From Metabacillus sp. KUDC1714 (lineage in GTDB: Bacteria > Bacillota > Bacilli > Bacillales > Bacillaceae): 64,000 nucleotides of DNA. Under the pieces are notes generated by a model. It had not been told where the DNA came from. It was given only the letters and a program-made list of their open reading frames with translations, and searched no databases. Positions 30,784 to 40,961 of this stretch are shown here, in pieces. The stretch spans positions 2,152,501 through 2,216,500 of the forward strand of contig NZ_CP055263.1 of assembly GCF_014217835.1 (NCBI RefSeq), read 5' to 3'. A program made the position numbers and the translations under genes. Positions within the stretch are counted from its first letter, which is position 1; each line of letters begins with the position of its first letter.

Positions 30784-30908
30784 GTGGATAAGGTAATCGA
30801 ACTAGGATATGAGTTCATCGAGCTATCATCTCGAGAAGGTTTCATGCAACAGTGTATCAACATTTGGATATCAGTTAAGGCGATATTGATTGGGACGTAC
30901 TTTTCTCA
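30784..30908 (+). pseudogene. Decayed second iolH-like gene with internal deletion
   Basis: Directly after the intact gene, 30784-30843 reads VDKVIELGYEFIELSSREGF, matching the segment [19 protein letters not shown] near the N-terminus of the neighbour. From 30846 in another frame it reads ATVYQHLDIS, stop, GDIDWDVLFS, stop, matching [21 protein letters not shown] near its C-terminus. About 190 codons between are missing, and a frameshift and an in-frame stop are present. Confidence 0.72.
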
Positions 30909-31037
30909 TAATTATGTGAAATCAAATAAAGGTGCTAGAAAATAAGATGAAATTAGCTTTAGGGTCCTATACAACTTCCACAGGTCATACTGTCATAATC
31001 GCTATCGTTTCTATGCCTCTAATCACTTGTTCTGCTA

Positions 31038-31271
31038 TTAAATAATTGGGATACAATTTAATCTACAAATAAAAGAACCATTCTCATCATAATTAATTTG
31101 AGAATGGTTCTTTCGGTGCTTTCCTTGCATATGGGTTAATGCTTCTTTTTTTGTTTTTGTCTGACGATTGTATGGGTTAAACCCGCCCCAATCATTACGT
31201 CTGATCGTAACATCCAATTTACCTTCTCGAACTTGTTTCTCCCTAATTTTTCTTGCTTTTGATTTGGCCAT
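31038..31271 (-). CDS. Small basic conserved Bacillus protein
   Basis: The 77-residue protein starts MAKSKARKIREKQVREGK and is rich in Lys/Arg, with NPYNRQTKTKKEALTHMQGKH in the middle. The start and the TKTKKE block recall a family of small uncharacterised Bacillaceae proteins; I know no function. The ATG is preceded by AAGGAG on the minus strand. The last ~25 codons run through a 15-bp hairpin, so the natural end may be nearer to residue 60. Confidence 0.6.
   Translation of the reverse strand: MAKSKARKIREKQVREGKLDVTIRRNDWGGFNPYNRQTKTKKEALTHMQGKHRKNHSQINYDENGSFICRLNCIPII
31072..31113 (-). terminator. Hairpin at the 3' end of the small basic gene
   Basis: AAAGAACCATTCTCA pairs over 15 bp with TGAGAATGGTTCTTT, with TTCTTTTATTT on the minus strand. 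It looks like a terminator but lies inside the last codons of the 31038-31271 frame. Confidence 0.65.
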
Positions 31272-31427
31272 ATTTATTCACACTCCTTGGATTGGCTAGT
31301 GACCACCAGTATGGTCACCTAAATTATATAATGATTCGAAAAATAAAAGGCAACAATTTAAAAAAGTTTTGCTGGAAAATTAGAGAAACATTTTTTTATC
31401 TATCTTAAAAATTCAATGAAAAGAGCG

Positions 31428-31456
31428 TTTACAAAGTAAAGTTTCTACTCTATAAT
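31428..31456 (+). promoter_or_regulatory. SigA promoter of glpFK
   Basis: TTTACA (31428-31433), 17 bp, TATAAT (31451-31456). The sequence AGAGCGTTTACA over the -35 resembles the right half of a cre site. Confidence 0.85.
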
Positions 31457-31495
31457 AACACTACAAGTTAAGAAACGTGCTGATGAGTCATTGAG

Positions 31496-31559
31496 AGACA
31501 GCTTATTGTGTTAAAAAGGAGATTATTGCCTTTTTTTAATACATGAGCTGTCTTTTTTT
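31496..31559 (+). promoter_or_regulatory. GlpP-dependent leader terminator before glpF
   Basis: AGACAGCT (31496-31503) pairs with AGCTGTCT (31546-31553), enclosing TTAAAAAGG...CCTTTTT, followed by seven Ts. In B. subtilis the antiterminator GlpP, with glycerol-3-phosphate, lets polymerase pass such leader terminators. glpP is present at 36201. Confidence 0.75.
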
Positions 31560-31637
31560 GACTTTTTCAGCCACTATCTTCGGGCATGTGATTTTTGTGG
31601 GTAATAGAACTATTTTAAAAAACAAGGGGGCTTTTCT

Positions 31638-32465
31638 ATGTCACCTTTTCTAGGTGAAGTTATTGGTACAATGATACTAATTATATTTGGTGGCGGTGTT
31701 GTTGGTGGCGTCGTACTTAATAAATCAAAGGCACAAAATTCAGGGTGGATTGTTATAACCATGGGGTGGGGTTTTGCTGTAGCTTTTGGTGCATACGCAG
31801 TTGGAAGTGTAAGTGGTGCTCATTTAAATCCAGCAGTTACAATCGGGTTTGCTTCAATTGGGGAATTCCCTTGGGCGGATGTTCCAGCATATGTTGCAGC
31901 TCAAATTATAGGTGCTTTTATTGGAGCTACAATCGTATGGTTGTATTATTATCCCCACTGGAAAGCAACTGAAGATCAAGGTGCAAAATTAGCGGTATTT
32001 TCAACAGATCCAGCTATCCCACATACTCCATCCAATTTAATAAGTGAGGTTTTAGGGACAGCAATATTAGTATTCGGTTTATTGTCAATTGGAGCAAATG
32101 AGTTCACAGAAGGGCTTAATCCAATAATTGTTGGTTTCTTCATAACAGCTATTGGTCTTTCACTTGGTGGGACAACAGGGTATGCGATTAATCCAGCACG
32201 TGATTTAGGTCCGCGTATTGCCCATTTTTTATTACCGATAGCGGGGAAGGGAACTTCAAATTGGAAATATGCTTGGATTCCTGTGGTGGGGCCAATCTTA
32301 GGTGGTGTGTTAGGTGCGCAGTTTCACCAAGCACTATTTGTTAGTGGATCAATAAATGCATTATATATACTAATAGGTGTACTAGCCGTTATCGTTTTAA
32401 TTGCTAGGGTGTCTAATACTAAACGAGTAGTGCATACTAATTCTACTCATTTGAATGAAGGATAA
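31638..32465 (+). CDS. glpF: Glycerol uptake facilitator GlpF
   Basis: The 275-residue aquaglyceroporin of the MIP family has six helices and two NPA motifs (HLNPAVTIG and INPARDLGPR). It lets glycerol diffuse into the cell, where GlpK traps it. An AAGGGGG site precedes the ATG. The glpF-glpK pair is co-transcribed from the promoter at 31428 through the leader terminator. Confidence 0.95.
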   Translation: MSPFLGEVIGTMILIIFGGGVVGGVVLNKSKAQNSGWIVITMGWGFAVAFGAYAVGSVSGAHLNPAVTIGFASIGEFPWADVPAYVAAQIIGAFIGATIVWLYYYPHWKATEDQGAKLAVFSTDPAIPHTPSNLISEVLGTAILVFGLLSIGANEFTEGLNPIIVGFFITAIGLSLGGTTGYAINPARDLGPRIAHFLLPIAGKGTSNWKYAWIPVVGPILGGVLGAQFHQALFVSGSINALYILIGVLAVIVLIARVSNTKRVVHTNSTHLNEG

Positions 32466-32599
32466 TCTAGGTACTGTTGTAGGGGAAACGGACCAAGGAT
32501 CAAGCTATAGGATTATATAGGAAAATAGCTCATGCAAATAAAGGAATAGAGATGTGGAAACAGGAAGTAGTATATATAAATAAAAAAAGAGAGTTATAG

Positions 32600-34126
<1,527 letters not shown>

Positions 34127-34131
34127 AACTT

Positions 34132-34168
34132 ATTCAACAGAGGCTTTCATCCCCTGTTGAATGTTTAT
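34132..34168 (+). terminator. Terminator after glpK
   Basis: ATTCAACAG pairs with CTGTTGAAT with a 13-base loop and is followed by a weak GTTTATT tract. Confidence 0.6.
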
Positions 34169-34307
34169 TGAGCTTATCGGCTATATACCCTCTGGTTTTA
34201 ACAATTTTCATGAAAAGTATTGATAATAAATAGATATAATGTAAAATAAGTATATATTATAAAAATAGCCAAAATACAAGTTAATAGATAAGGTCTGAGA
34301 ATTTGAG

Positions 34308-34366
34308 GGGACCACAACAAAACTGTAAATGATTTAGTTACAGTTGATGTTGTGGTCCCTTTTTAT
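34308..34366 (+). promoter_or_regulatory. GlpP-dependent leader terminator before glpD
   Basis: GGGACCACAACA (34308-34319) pairs perfectly with TGTTGTGGTCCC (34348-34359). It encloses a second stem AACTGTAA/TTACAGTT and is followed by TTTTTATT. A terminator this strong, 40 bp before glpD, must be overcome for expression, as known for B. subtilis glpD and GlpP. Confidence 0.85.
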
Positions 34367-34403
34367 TCGTTCTTAAGCCCTTTAACGGAAAGGATGGAAA
34401 AAA

Positions 34404-36095
34404 ATGAACGAATTTTCTAGCTTAAAACGATCAACATATTTAAATGAGATGGAGAAGCAACCGTTAGATTTACTAGTCATTGGAGGGGGAATAACTGGCA
34501 CAGGAATCGCTTTAGACGCTCAATCACGTGGACTAAGAACAGGCTTAATTGAAATGCAGGATTTTGCGGCAGGAACATCCAGCCGTTCGACAAAACTTGT
34601 ACACGGAGGTCTACGTTATTTAAAACAGCTAGAAGTGAAATTAGTTGCAGAAGTGGGGAAAGAGCGTGCGATTGTCTATGAAAATGCCCCACATGTTACT
34701 ACACCAGTATGGATGATGCTTCCGATTATCGAGAATGGAACATTTGGTAAGTTTTCAACATCAATTGGGCTTAAAGTTTATGATTTCTTAGCAGGTGTCA
34801 AACGATCAGAGCAACGTAAAATGTTAAATAGTGCTGATACCCTTTCAAGGGAGCCATTGTTACGAAAAGAAGGGCTAAAAGGGTCTGGGGTGTATGTTGA
34901 ATATCGAACAGATGATGCCCGTTTAACGCTAGAAGTGATTAAAGAAGCTGTTAATCGGGGGGTTTTAGCCGTAAATTATACAAAGGCTGAAAAATTCATC
35001 TATGAAAAGGGAAAACTAGTAGGTGTGCAAATAAATGATCAATTATCGGGTGAGAAGAAAAAGATTTATGCAAAGAAAATTGTCAATGCAGCTGGTCCTT
35101 GGGTTGATACGTTACGAGAGAAAGATCAATCTAAAAAAGGAAAGTATTTACACTTAACAAAGGGGGTTCACCTTGTCATTGATGGATCTAAATTTCCACT
35201 TAAAGAGGCTGTATACTTCGATACACCTTTTAACGATGGGAGAATGATGTTTGCCATTCCTCGAGCTGGAAAAACATATGTTGGAACAACAGATACGAAT
35301 TATAAAGGATCAATTGTTCACCCACGAATGACAGCAGAAGATCGAGATTATATTCTTGAGGCTTCAAATTTTATGTTCCCTAACCTAAACTTGGTAGCAG
35401 GTGATGTTGAATCAAGTTGGGTTGGTCTTCGCCCGTTGATCCATGAAGAAGGAAAAGATCCGTCAGAAATCTCAAGAAAAGATGAGATCTTTTTATCTGA
35501 ATCTGGACTCATTACAATTGCAGGTGGAAAACTAACGGGCTACCGAAAAATGGCTGAAAGTGTCGTTAATCTAGTGTTGTCGCAAATAAGTGGGAAGAGT
35601 AAAGGTTTTCCGAATTGCTCTACAGACCGTATTACTCTTTCTGGAGGGAATGTTGGTGGTTCGGCAGGTTATTCAAGTTTTATTCAAGAAAAAGTAGCTG
35701 AAGGAATAAAGCTAGGTTTAACAAAGGATGAAGCGGAAAAGTTAGTGAAACGATATGGTTCTAATATTTCTTACGTGTACGATGTTATCCGACAAAGTGG
35801 TCATCAAGCTGCGGAATCTGACTTATCAGTAGAGGTTTACGCGTCACTTCTATATGGGATTCATCATGAGATGGTTACAACATTAAGTGACTTTTTTATT
35901 CGTAGAACAAGCGCTCTATTATTTGATATTAATTGGGTTCAAAAATGGAAAGAGCCAGTTAGTCGATATATGGCTACTCTTCTAAGCTGGTCAAAAGAAG
36001 AAGAAATTCGTTATCTTGAGGACTTAGAAAAATACATTCATGACGCAGTCGTTCCCCTTGATAATGAGGAGCAACCGTATATTCAAAGCATATAG
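34404..36095 (+). CDS. glpD: Aerobic glycerol-3-phosphate dehydrogenase GlpD
   Basis: This FAD enzyme oxidises glycerol-3-phosphate to dihydroxyacetone phosphate and feeds electrons to the respiratory chain. The 563-residue protein has an N-terminal dinucleotide-binding site (VIGGGITGTGIALDA), the family motif TSSRSTKLVHGGLRYL and the C-terminal DAO_C helical domain. It lies in its own transcription unit behind a GlpP-type leader. Confidence 0.96.
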   Translation: MNEFSSLKRSTYLNEMEKQPLDLLVIGGGITGTGIALDAQSRGLRTGLIEMQDFAAGTSSRSTKLVHGGLRYLKQLEVKLVAEVGKERAIVYENAPHVTTPVWMMLPIIENGTFGKFSTSIGLKVYDFLAGVKRSEQRKMLNSADTLSREPLLRKEGLKGSGVYVEYRTDDARLTLEVIKEAVNRGVLAVNYTKAEKFIYEKGKLVGVQINDQLSGEKKKIYAKKIVNAAGPWVDTLREKDQSKKGKYLHLTKGVHLVIDGSKFPLKEAVYFDTPFNDGRMMFAIPRAGKTYVGTTDTNYKGSIVHPRMTAEDRDYILEASNFMFPNLNLVAGDVESSWVGLRPLIHEEGKDPSEISRKDEIFLSESGLITIAGGKLTGYRKMAESVVNLVLSQISGKSKGFPNCSTDRITLSGGNVGGSAGYSSFIQEKVAEGIKLGLTKDEAEKLVKRYGSNISYVYDVIRQSGHQAAESDLSVEVYASLLYGIHHEMVTTLSDFFIRRTSALLFDINWVQKWKEPVSRYMATLLSWSKEEEIRYLEDLEKYIHDAVVPLDNEEQPYIQSI

Positions 36096-36200
36096 CCTCT
36101 AAATAATCATCCCATTATTGATGGCGAACTTCTTTTAATTAAAAAGCCGGATCTTTTCTTGAAGCAATAAATGCTTAAGGTAAGGGAAAGGAGGGGCAAA

Positions 36201-36752
36201 ATGGATTTTAATGGGCAACAAGTGTTACCAGCGATAAAATCAATGAAGGATTTTGAAAATGTTTTAACAAGTAATATAGAGTATATTGTGATGTTGGAAG
36301 TTCATATTTCCCAATTAGAAAGCATCATGAGATATGCTAGAGGTCATTGTAAAAAAGTTCTATTACATGCTGATCTCATTCAAGGGTTGAAAAATGATGA
36401 ATATTCTTCAGAATTTCTTTGTCAAAAAATAAAGCCTGACGGGCTAATTTCAACCAGAGGTAGTGTCTTAAAAACAGCAAAGAAAAATGGAATTCTATCA
36501 ATTCAACGCCTATTTTTATTAGACACGATTGCAATCGAAACAAGTTATAAATTAGCTGAAAGGGTTCATCCTGACTTCATAGAAGTTTTGCCTGGCTGTG
36601 TTCCTCATCTCATTGAAAAGGTCAATATAGAAACAGGGATTTCAGTTATTGCAGGGGGTTTAATAACTAAAAAGGAAGAGATTAATAGTGTTTTAGCTTC
36701 TGGTGCTAAAGCAGTAACTACTTCTAGAAAAGATTTGTGGTCTATATCCTGA
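36201..36752 (+). CDS. glpP: Glycerol operon antiterminator GlpP
   Basis: The 183-residue RNA-binding regulator prevents termination in glp leaders when glycerol-3-phosphate is bound. The sequence follows B. subtilis GlpP: LPAIKSMKDFE at the start, HADLIQGLKNDEYSSEFLCQ, IKPDGLISTR, AIQRLFLLD, PDFIEVLPG and SVIAGGLI. The ATG at 36201 follows AAAGGAGGGG. In B. subtilis glpP heads the regulon; here it is downstream of glpD. Confidence 0.95.
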   Translation: MDFNGQQVLPAIKSMKDFENVLTSNIEYIVMLEVHISQLESIMRYARGHCKKVLLHADLIQGLKNDEYSSEFLCQKIKPDGLISTRGSVLKTAKKNGILSIQRLFLLDTIAIETSYKLAERVHPDFIEVLPGCVPHLIEKVNIETGISVIAGGLITKKEEINSVLASGAKAVTTSRKDLWSIS

Positions 36753-36815
36753 TTTCCTTGCTATTCGAGTATAATCTCTAGTGTTTACCTACTGGTGAAT
36801 GATAAAAATACAGTT

Positions 36816-36853
36816 AAAAGGGTATGCATCACGAAAACAATGCATACCCTTTT
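36816..36853 (+). terminator. Bidirectional terminator after glpP
   Basis: AAAAGGGTATGCAT pairs perfectly with ATGCATACCCTTTT over 14 bp. A-rich and T-rich flanks let it serve glpP and the convergent membrane-protein gene. Confidence 0.85.
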
Positions 36854-36885
36854 AGTTATGATTTAGTCGTACGCTTTTGCCGGTT

Positions 36886-37269
36886 CTAACTAGAGAGGTT
36901 TTCCTTTTTTACATGACGAAAGACATTGATTAAAAATAAAATAATACCTATTAAGACAAGATTTGAACCAATGATTGGTAGCACAGTCAATGCGTCATTC
37001 TCTAAGAAAACAATCAAAAACACGCCAGCAGTTAAAAAGGGAGTTCCAATGTTATGAAGCCAAAAATGTGTTTTCGCTAATTTTGTTTCACCTGCTTTAG
37101 GATAGAAATGATATATGAGTCCGAATAGTGCCATGGATGCCCAGCCAAGTAGGTTTACATGAGCGTGAACAGACGTATAGCTGAAATTATGAGTGATACC
37201 CATAATGTATCCGATGGATACGCCAATGACTAAATAAACAACAGCTATCTTGAAAAACTTAGTCCCCAT
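36886..37269 (-). CDS. Small COX1-like membrane protein
   Basis: The 127-residue protein has four predicted membrane helices, with His clusters in HNFSYTSVHAHVNLLGWASM and HFWLHNIG. These segments resemble the first helices of subunit I of heme-copper oxidases (cbb3/NorB type), but the protein is far too short to be an oxidase. Such stand-alone proteins occur in many Bacillaceae. A heme- or metal-linked sensor or assembly role is only a guess. Confidence 0.65.
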   Translation of the reverse strand: MGTKFFKIAVVYLVIGVSIGYIMGITHNFSYTSVHAHVNLLGWASMALFGLIYHFYPKAGETKLAKTHFWLHNIGTPFLTAGVFLIVFLENDALTVLPIIGSNLVLIGIILFLINVFRHVKKENLSS

Positions 37270-37450
37270 ATAATCTCCTCCTTAATTTGTGCTTCTATTT
37301 ATCTTACATACAAATCAAGTAGGATAGAACTAAATATTTATGAGAATTAAATAATTTACAGTTAAATAGTATTAGAGGAATTGATCTATATTTACTATAT
37401 ATTAGGGAAAGTAAAACTGGGAGAGTTCAATTGAAGGTAATTCCAAATGT

Positions 37451-37494
37451 AAAAGAGCCTGTTCACATTATTAAATGGTGTGTCAGGCTCTTTT
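37451..37494 (-). terminator. Terminator of the thioredoxin-like gene
   Basis: AAAAGAGCCTG (37451-37461) pairs perfectly with CAGGCTCTTTT (37484-37494). On the minus strand it follows the stop codon directly and ends in a T-run. Confidence 0.8.
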
Positions 37495-37497
37495 CTG

Positions 37498-37818
37498 TTA
37501 TTTAAAAGAATCCGATAAAAATTCAACTACCTGTTCAGGCGTTTTTGCGTTCGCGCTATGTAGGTGCGCTTGCTTTTCTCCATCTTTAAACACTAAAAGA
37601 CTTGGAATCCCCATCACATCGTATTTCTCGGCTATTTCCGGAAACTCATCCTTGTCGATTTCGTACATTGAAACATTTTGTACTTCTTCAAATACTGTTG
37701 GAAGAAACATATCCATTCGTTTACAATCAGGACACCAGTCTGTGACAAATTTTATAACTACAGATTCCTTACTAGAGATTAATTTTTGAAATTGATCTTG
37801 AGTTTTTACTTGTTCCAT
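37498..37818 (-). CDS. Thioredoxin-like protein (YdbP type)
   Basis: The 106-residue protein has the active site WCPDC, the cis-proline loop MGIPSLLVF and the overall thioredoxin length. It resembles B. subtilis YdbP. CPDC instead of CGPC suggests a specialised redox role. The start at 37818 (MEQVKTQ) is preferred: the in-frame GTG at 37827 lies inside the GAGGTG ribosome site. Confidence 0.88.
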   Translation of the reverse strand: MEQVKTQDQFQKLISSKESVVIKFVTDWCPDCKRMDMFLPTVFEEVQNVSMYEIDKDEFPEIAEKYDVMGIPSLLVFKDGEKQAHLHSANAKTPEQVVEFLSDSFK

Positions 37819-38145
37819 TGTTATCACCTCAAAGCTATTTTAACCAATAAGTAAAGAAAAAACAGTAATCTAGCTTGTATTATCCAGATTTAATATTATC
37901 TTCCTTATAAATAGCTCATCTAAAGTGACGATTAAGGTTAGCAGTAGTCATTTTCACAACACAATTCACAAATGGTAGTAGCTGCTAAGTTTAATAAAGG
38001 TGTTAGGTAAAAGGAATAGAGGAGAACCCCTAATACTTGACGTATCTGACTGTCGAATATATACTTACTTACAATAAGTAAGTTAAGAGGCTATTGGAGA
38101 TTTCATATAGATGCTAAAATATTTATTGTAAGAGGAGGAAGGACT
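37819..38145 (+). promoter_or_regulatory. Upstream region of the ribA-ribD pair, with promoter
   Basis: No gene is seen. A good SigA promoter is TTGACG (38037-38042), 17 bp, TATACT (38060-38065). CTTACTT...AAGTAAG forms a small hairpin just after it. I looked for the conserved blocks of the FMN riboswitch and did not find them, which is notable before riboflavin-type genes. Confidence 0.6.
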
Positions 38146-38910
38146 ATGATCATCGAAAAAACGACAGAAAGCCCGTTAAACAAAATAAAGGAAAAGGTAC
38201 AAATTGTTACTCATGGTGACAGGTCTACATTTATTGTTGGACCAATTAATCTCCCAGTTCAATTGGATGGAGAGACAGTGTTCTTTAAGTGGTATAGCTG
38301 GTTAGATGTTCAAATGATTGAAGGGGTGCAAGCTGAGGATCAAGTGGAAGAATTGATTAAAAGCCTGCCAGAGGCTAATTTAGCGAATAACCAACAATCA
38401 AGTGTTTTAGTCTACGGAGACTTTGAGTACGCAGAAGACGCACTAATTCGTATGCATAGTATTTGTCATACTGGAGATATTTTTGGTAGTAAGAGATGTG
38501 ATTGTGGTTTCCAATTAAAACAATCAATGAAAATGATTTCCGAGCATGGGGCTGGGGCACTTTTCTATCTTGCTAATCATGAAGGTAGAGGGATTGGATT
38601 ATTCAGTAAAGCACTTGCGTACCTACTGCAAGAAGAGGGCTTAGATACTGTTGAGGCGAATGAGCATCTAGGTTTTGTGGATGACTCCAGAAACTATGAT
38701 GAAGCGATTAGAGTATTAAAAACACTTCGTCAATTACCTGTTACATTAATAACGAATAACCCAAATAAACTTAAGGCCTTGCAGAGTTCAGGTGCAAACG
38801 TTTCAGGTCGAATTCCGTTATGGGGAGATATTTCAAGGTATAATAAACATTATCTAGAAACGAAAATGGAGAGAGCTGGTCATTTTAGAGGAGGCTATCC
38901 GATTGAGTGA
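38146..38910 (+). CDS. Divergent GTP cyclohydrolase II
   Basis: The 254-residue protein has the GCH-II zinc triad Cys107, Cys118, Cys120 with correct spacing (CHTGDIFGSKRCDCG). It also has the catalytic EGRGIGL loop (146-152), DTVEAN and DSRNY. Two features are odd. The loop before EGRGIG reads LANH instead of the usual RQ-containing sequence, and about 60-80 residues precede the core found in ordinary RibA (about 200 residues). It opens a two-gene operon with a ribD-type gene. Confidence 0.82.
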   Translation: MIIEKTTESPLNKIKEKVQIVTHGDRSTFIVGPINLPVQLDGETVFFKWYSWLDVQMIEGVQAEDQVEELIKSLPEANLANNQQSSVLVYGDFEYAEDALIRMHSICHTGDIFGSKRCDCGFQLKQSMKMISEHGAGALFYLANHEGRGIGLFSKALAYLLQEEGLDTVEANEHLGFVDDSRNYDEAIRVLKTLRQLPVTLITNNPNKLKALQSSGANVSGRIPLWGDISRYNKHYLETKMERAGHFRGGYPIE

Positions 38911-39997
38911 ACATGAGTTTTATATGAATTTAAGCCTAAATAATGCAAAGGCAATGAAGGGTCAGACTGAACCAAATCCACTTGTAGGGGCGGTTGTCGT
39001 CAACCATAACCGAATAGTAGGTGTGGGTGCTCATTTAAAGGCAGGAGAACCTCATGCGGAAATTCATGCATTACGGATGGCAGGAGAACAGGCAAGGGGA
39101 GGGACAATATATGTAACTCTTGAGCCTTGTTCACATCATGGGAGAACTGGCCCTTGTGCCGAGGCAATTGTAAAGGCTGGAATAAAAAAAGTAATTGTTG
39201 CAACATTAGATCCAAATCCCGTAGTAGCAGGAAGTGGAATTTCAATTTTAAAGAATGCAAATATTGAAGTCCTAGTTGGGGTTTGTGAAGAAGAGTCTAG
39301 AAAAATGAATGAAGTATTTAATAAGTTTATTGTTAAAAAGCAGCCGTTCATCACTTTAAAATCAGCAACGACGCTAGACGGTAAGATTTCATCATCTACA
39401 TGGGACAGCAAATGGATAACCTCAGAGGATGCGCGTAAAGATGTTCATCAGCTACGCCATGAGAATGTAGGGATTCTGGTAGGAGTTCATACAGTGATTA
39501 AGGATGACCCGGAATTAACAACAAGAATTCCAAATGGTCGAAATCCAATCCGGATCATTTTAGATAGCAAGCTACGTATTCCTTTAGATTCTAAAGTGGT
39601 AACAGATCAAAAAGCTCAAACGTGGATTTTTACTTCAAAACAATATTCAGTAGATACAAAGAAAAGGCTTGAACAACTAGGTTGTAAAGTATTTATTACA
39701 AGTGGTGTGAGCCGCGTTGATTTACATGATACGCTGACAATTTTAGGAGAGCACTCTGTATCATCAGTTCTAATCGAAGGTGGCGGTGAAGTGAATGCAT
39801 CCTTCTTGGCTGAACAATTAGTTGATAAACTGGTTCTCTATATAGCTCCTAAATTAATTGGTGGAAAGCAATCACCCGGTTTTTTTGCAGGCACAGGGAT
39901 TGAAAAAATGGCTGATGCAATAGACCTTGCTGAAATGGACATTCAAAAGATCGGTAAGGACTTTAAGTTTACGGGCTATCCATTATACAAAGCTTAA
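38903..39997 (+). CDS. ribD: Bifunctional pyrimidine deaminase/reductase RibD
   Basis: The 364-residue protein has an N-terminal cytidine-deaminase-like domain with zinc motifs HAEIHAL and PCSHHGRTGPC, and a C-terminal NADPH reductase domain (KSATTLDGKISS, LIEGGGEVNASFL). Together they convert the GTP cyclohydrolase II product to 5-amino-6-ribitylamino-uracil phosphate. It starts at a TTG eight bases after GAGGAGG and overlaps the preceding gene by 8 bp. ribE and ribH are absent here. Confidence 0.9.
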   Translation: MSEHEFYMNLSLNNAKAMKGQTEPNPLVGAVVVNHNRIVGVGAHLKAGEPHAEIHALRMAGEQARGGTIYVTLEPCSHHGRTGPCAEAIVKAGIKKVIVATLDPNPVVAGSGISILKNANIEVLVGVCEEESRKMNEVFNKFIVKKQPFITLKSATTLDGKISSSTWDSKWITSEDARKDVHQLRHENVGILVGVHTVIKDDPELTTRIPNGRNPIRIILDSKLRIPLDSKVVTDQKAQTWIFTSKQYSVDTKKRLEQLGCKVFITSGVSRVDLHDTLTILGEHSVSSVLIEGGGEVNASFLAEQLVDKLVLYIAPKLIGGKQSPGFFAGTGIEKMADAIDLAEMDIQKIGKDFKFTGYPLYKA

Positions 39998-40010
39998 TAT
40001 ACAAGGAGTA

Positions 40011-40053
40011 AAAACACTATCAATGGAGTAACAAGCTCTAAGATAGTGTTTTT
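40011..40053 (+). terminator. Terminator after ribD
   Basis: AAAACACTATC pairs with GATAGTGTTTT around a 20-base loop and is followed by a T-run. Confidence 0.75.
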
Positions 40054-40169
40054 CTAATTCGTAAGTATTGCTATAACTATCAATATAGAGTAAAATAATA
40101 AAACCAAGTAAACATATAAGAATTATAAAATTAAAATAGATAGAGACATTGTTTAAGGAGGATCAAGAA

Positions 40170-40961
40170 ATGAATGTTGAATTACATCCAGTTATTGAAG
40201 GTGCCGAAAGCTTATTTTTTTCAGGAAATGAAATTGGTGTGTTGCTTTGCCACGGGTTTAATGGAACGCCACAAAGCATGCAATATATTGGAGAACAACT
40301 TACTAAATATGGCTACACTGTATCCATCCCTCGCTTGAACGGTCATGGTACACATTATTTAGATATGGAAACGAGCACATATGAAGATTGGATATCCGGT
40401 CTTCAAACTGCCTATAACCATTTGAAAAAACAATGTGAAAAGGTGTATATCGTAGGCCAATCAATGGGTGGTGCCTTAACACTACAAGTGGCAGCAAACA
40501 ACCAGAACGTGGATGGGATATTCCTAATTAATGCAGCTGTAACAGATGTTTGTTATAAGGAATTTTGTAACAAGGTTAAGCCAGCCTATGTTCAAGAGGG
40601 TTCTCCAGATATCAATAAATCTTTTGTTTTTGAAATAACGTATGAAAAAGTTCCATTAAAGGCAATTCATCAGCTTTTACACTTAATGGATGACACAAAG
40701 AAAAAAGTCTCTAGTGTCTCAAGTCCAACGGTTATTTTTAAATCGGCAACAGATCACGTTGTACCTCCAACAAATTCAGAGTTTATTTTTGATCAAGTAA
40801 ATACAGCTGAGAAAAAAATGATTGTCTTACAAAATTCCTATCACGTTGCATCTATGGATCATGATGCACCACTCATTGTGGAGCAAATTCATCAACATAT
40901 TAAAAAATTGATTACCGATAAAACAGTTAAAAATACAAATAAAAAGTGGATAACTGTATAG
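40170..40961 (+). CDS. Alpha/beta hydrolase, carboxylesterase/monoacylglycerol-lipase type
   Basis: The 263-residue protein has LLCHGFNGTPQSM (oxyanion region), the nucleophile elbow GQSMGG, a likely catalytic Asp in SATDHVVP and His in SYHVASMDHD. This is the Est30/YvaK type that cleaves short-chain esters or monoglycerides. AAGGAGG precedes the ATG at 40170. A paralogous esterase lies at 51825. Confidence 0.87.
   Translation: MNVELHPVIEGAESLFFSGNEIGVLLCHGFNGTPQSMQYIGEQLTKYGYTVSIPRLNGHGTHYLDMETSTYEDWISGLQTAYNHLKKQCEKVYIVGQSMGGALTLQVAANNQNVDGIFLINAAVTDVCYKEFCNKVKPAYVQEGSPDINKSFVFEITYEKVPLKAIHQLLHLMDDTKKKVSSVSSPTVIFKSATDHVVPPTNSEFIFDQVNTAEKKMIVLQNSYHVASMDHDAPLIVEQIHQHIKKLITDKTVKNTNKKWITV

Noticed and set aside
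30948..31044. A 32-codon frame starting MKLALGSYTTSTGH after the iolH remnant
   Set aside because: Too short, no ribosome site and no convincing match to the TIM-barrel family; may be further decayed DNA.
37838..38145. Possible FMN riboswitch before the ribA-ribD pair
   Set aside because: None of the conserved RFN blocks is present; only a plain promoter and a small hairpin are seen.
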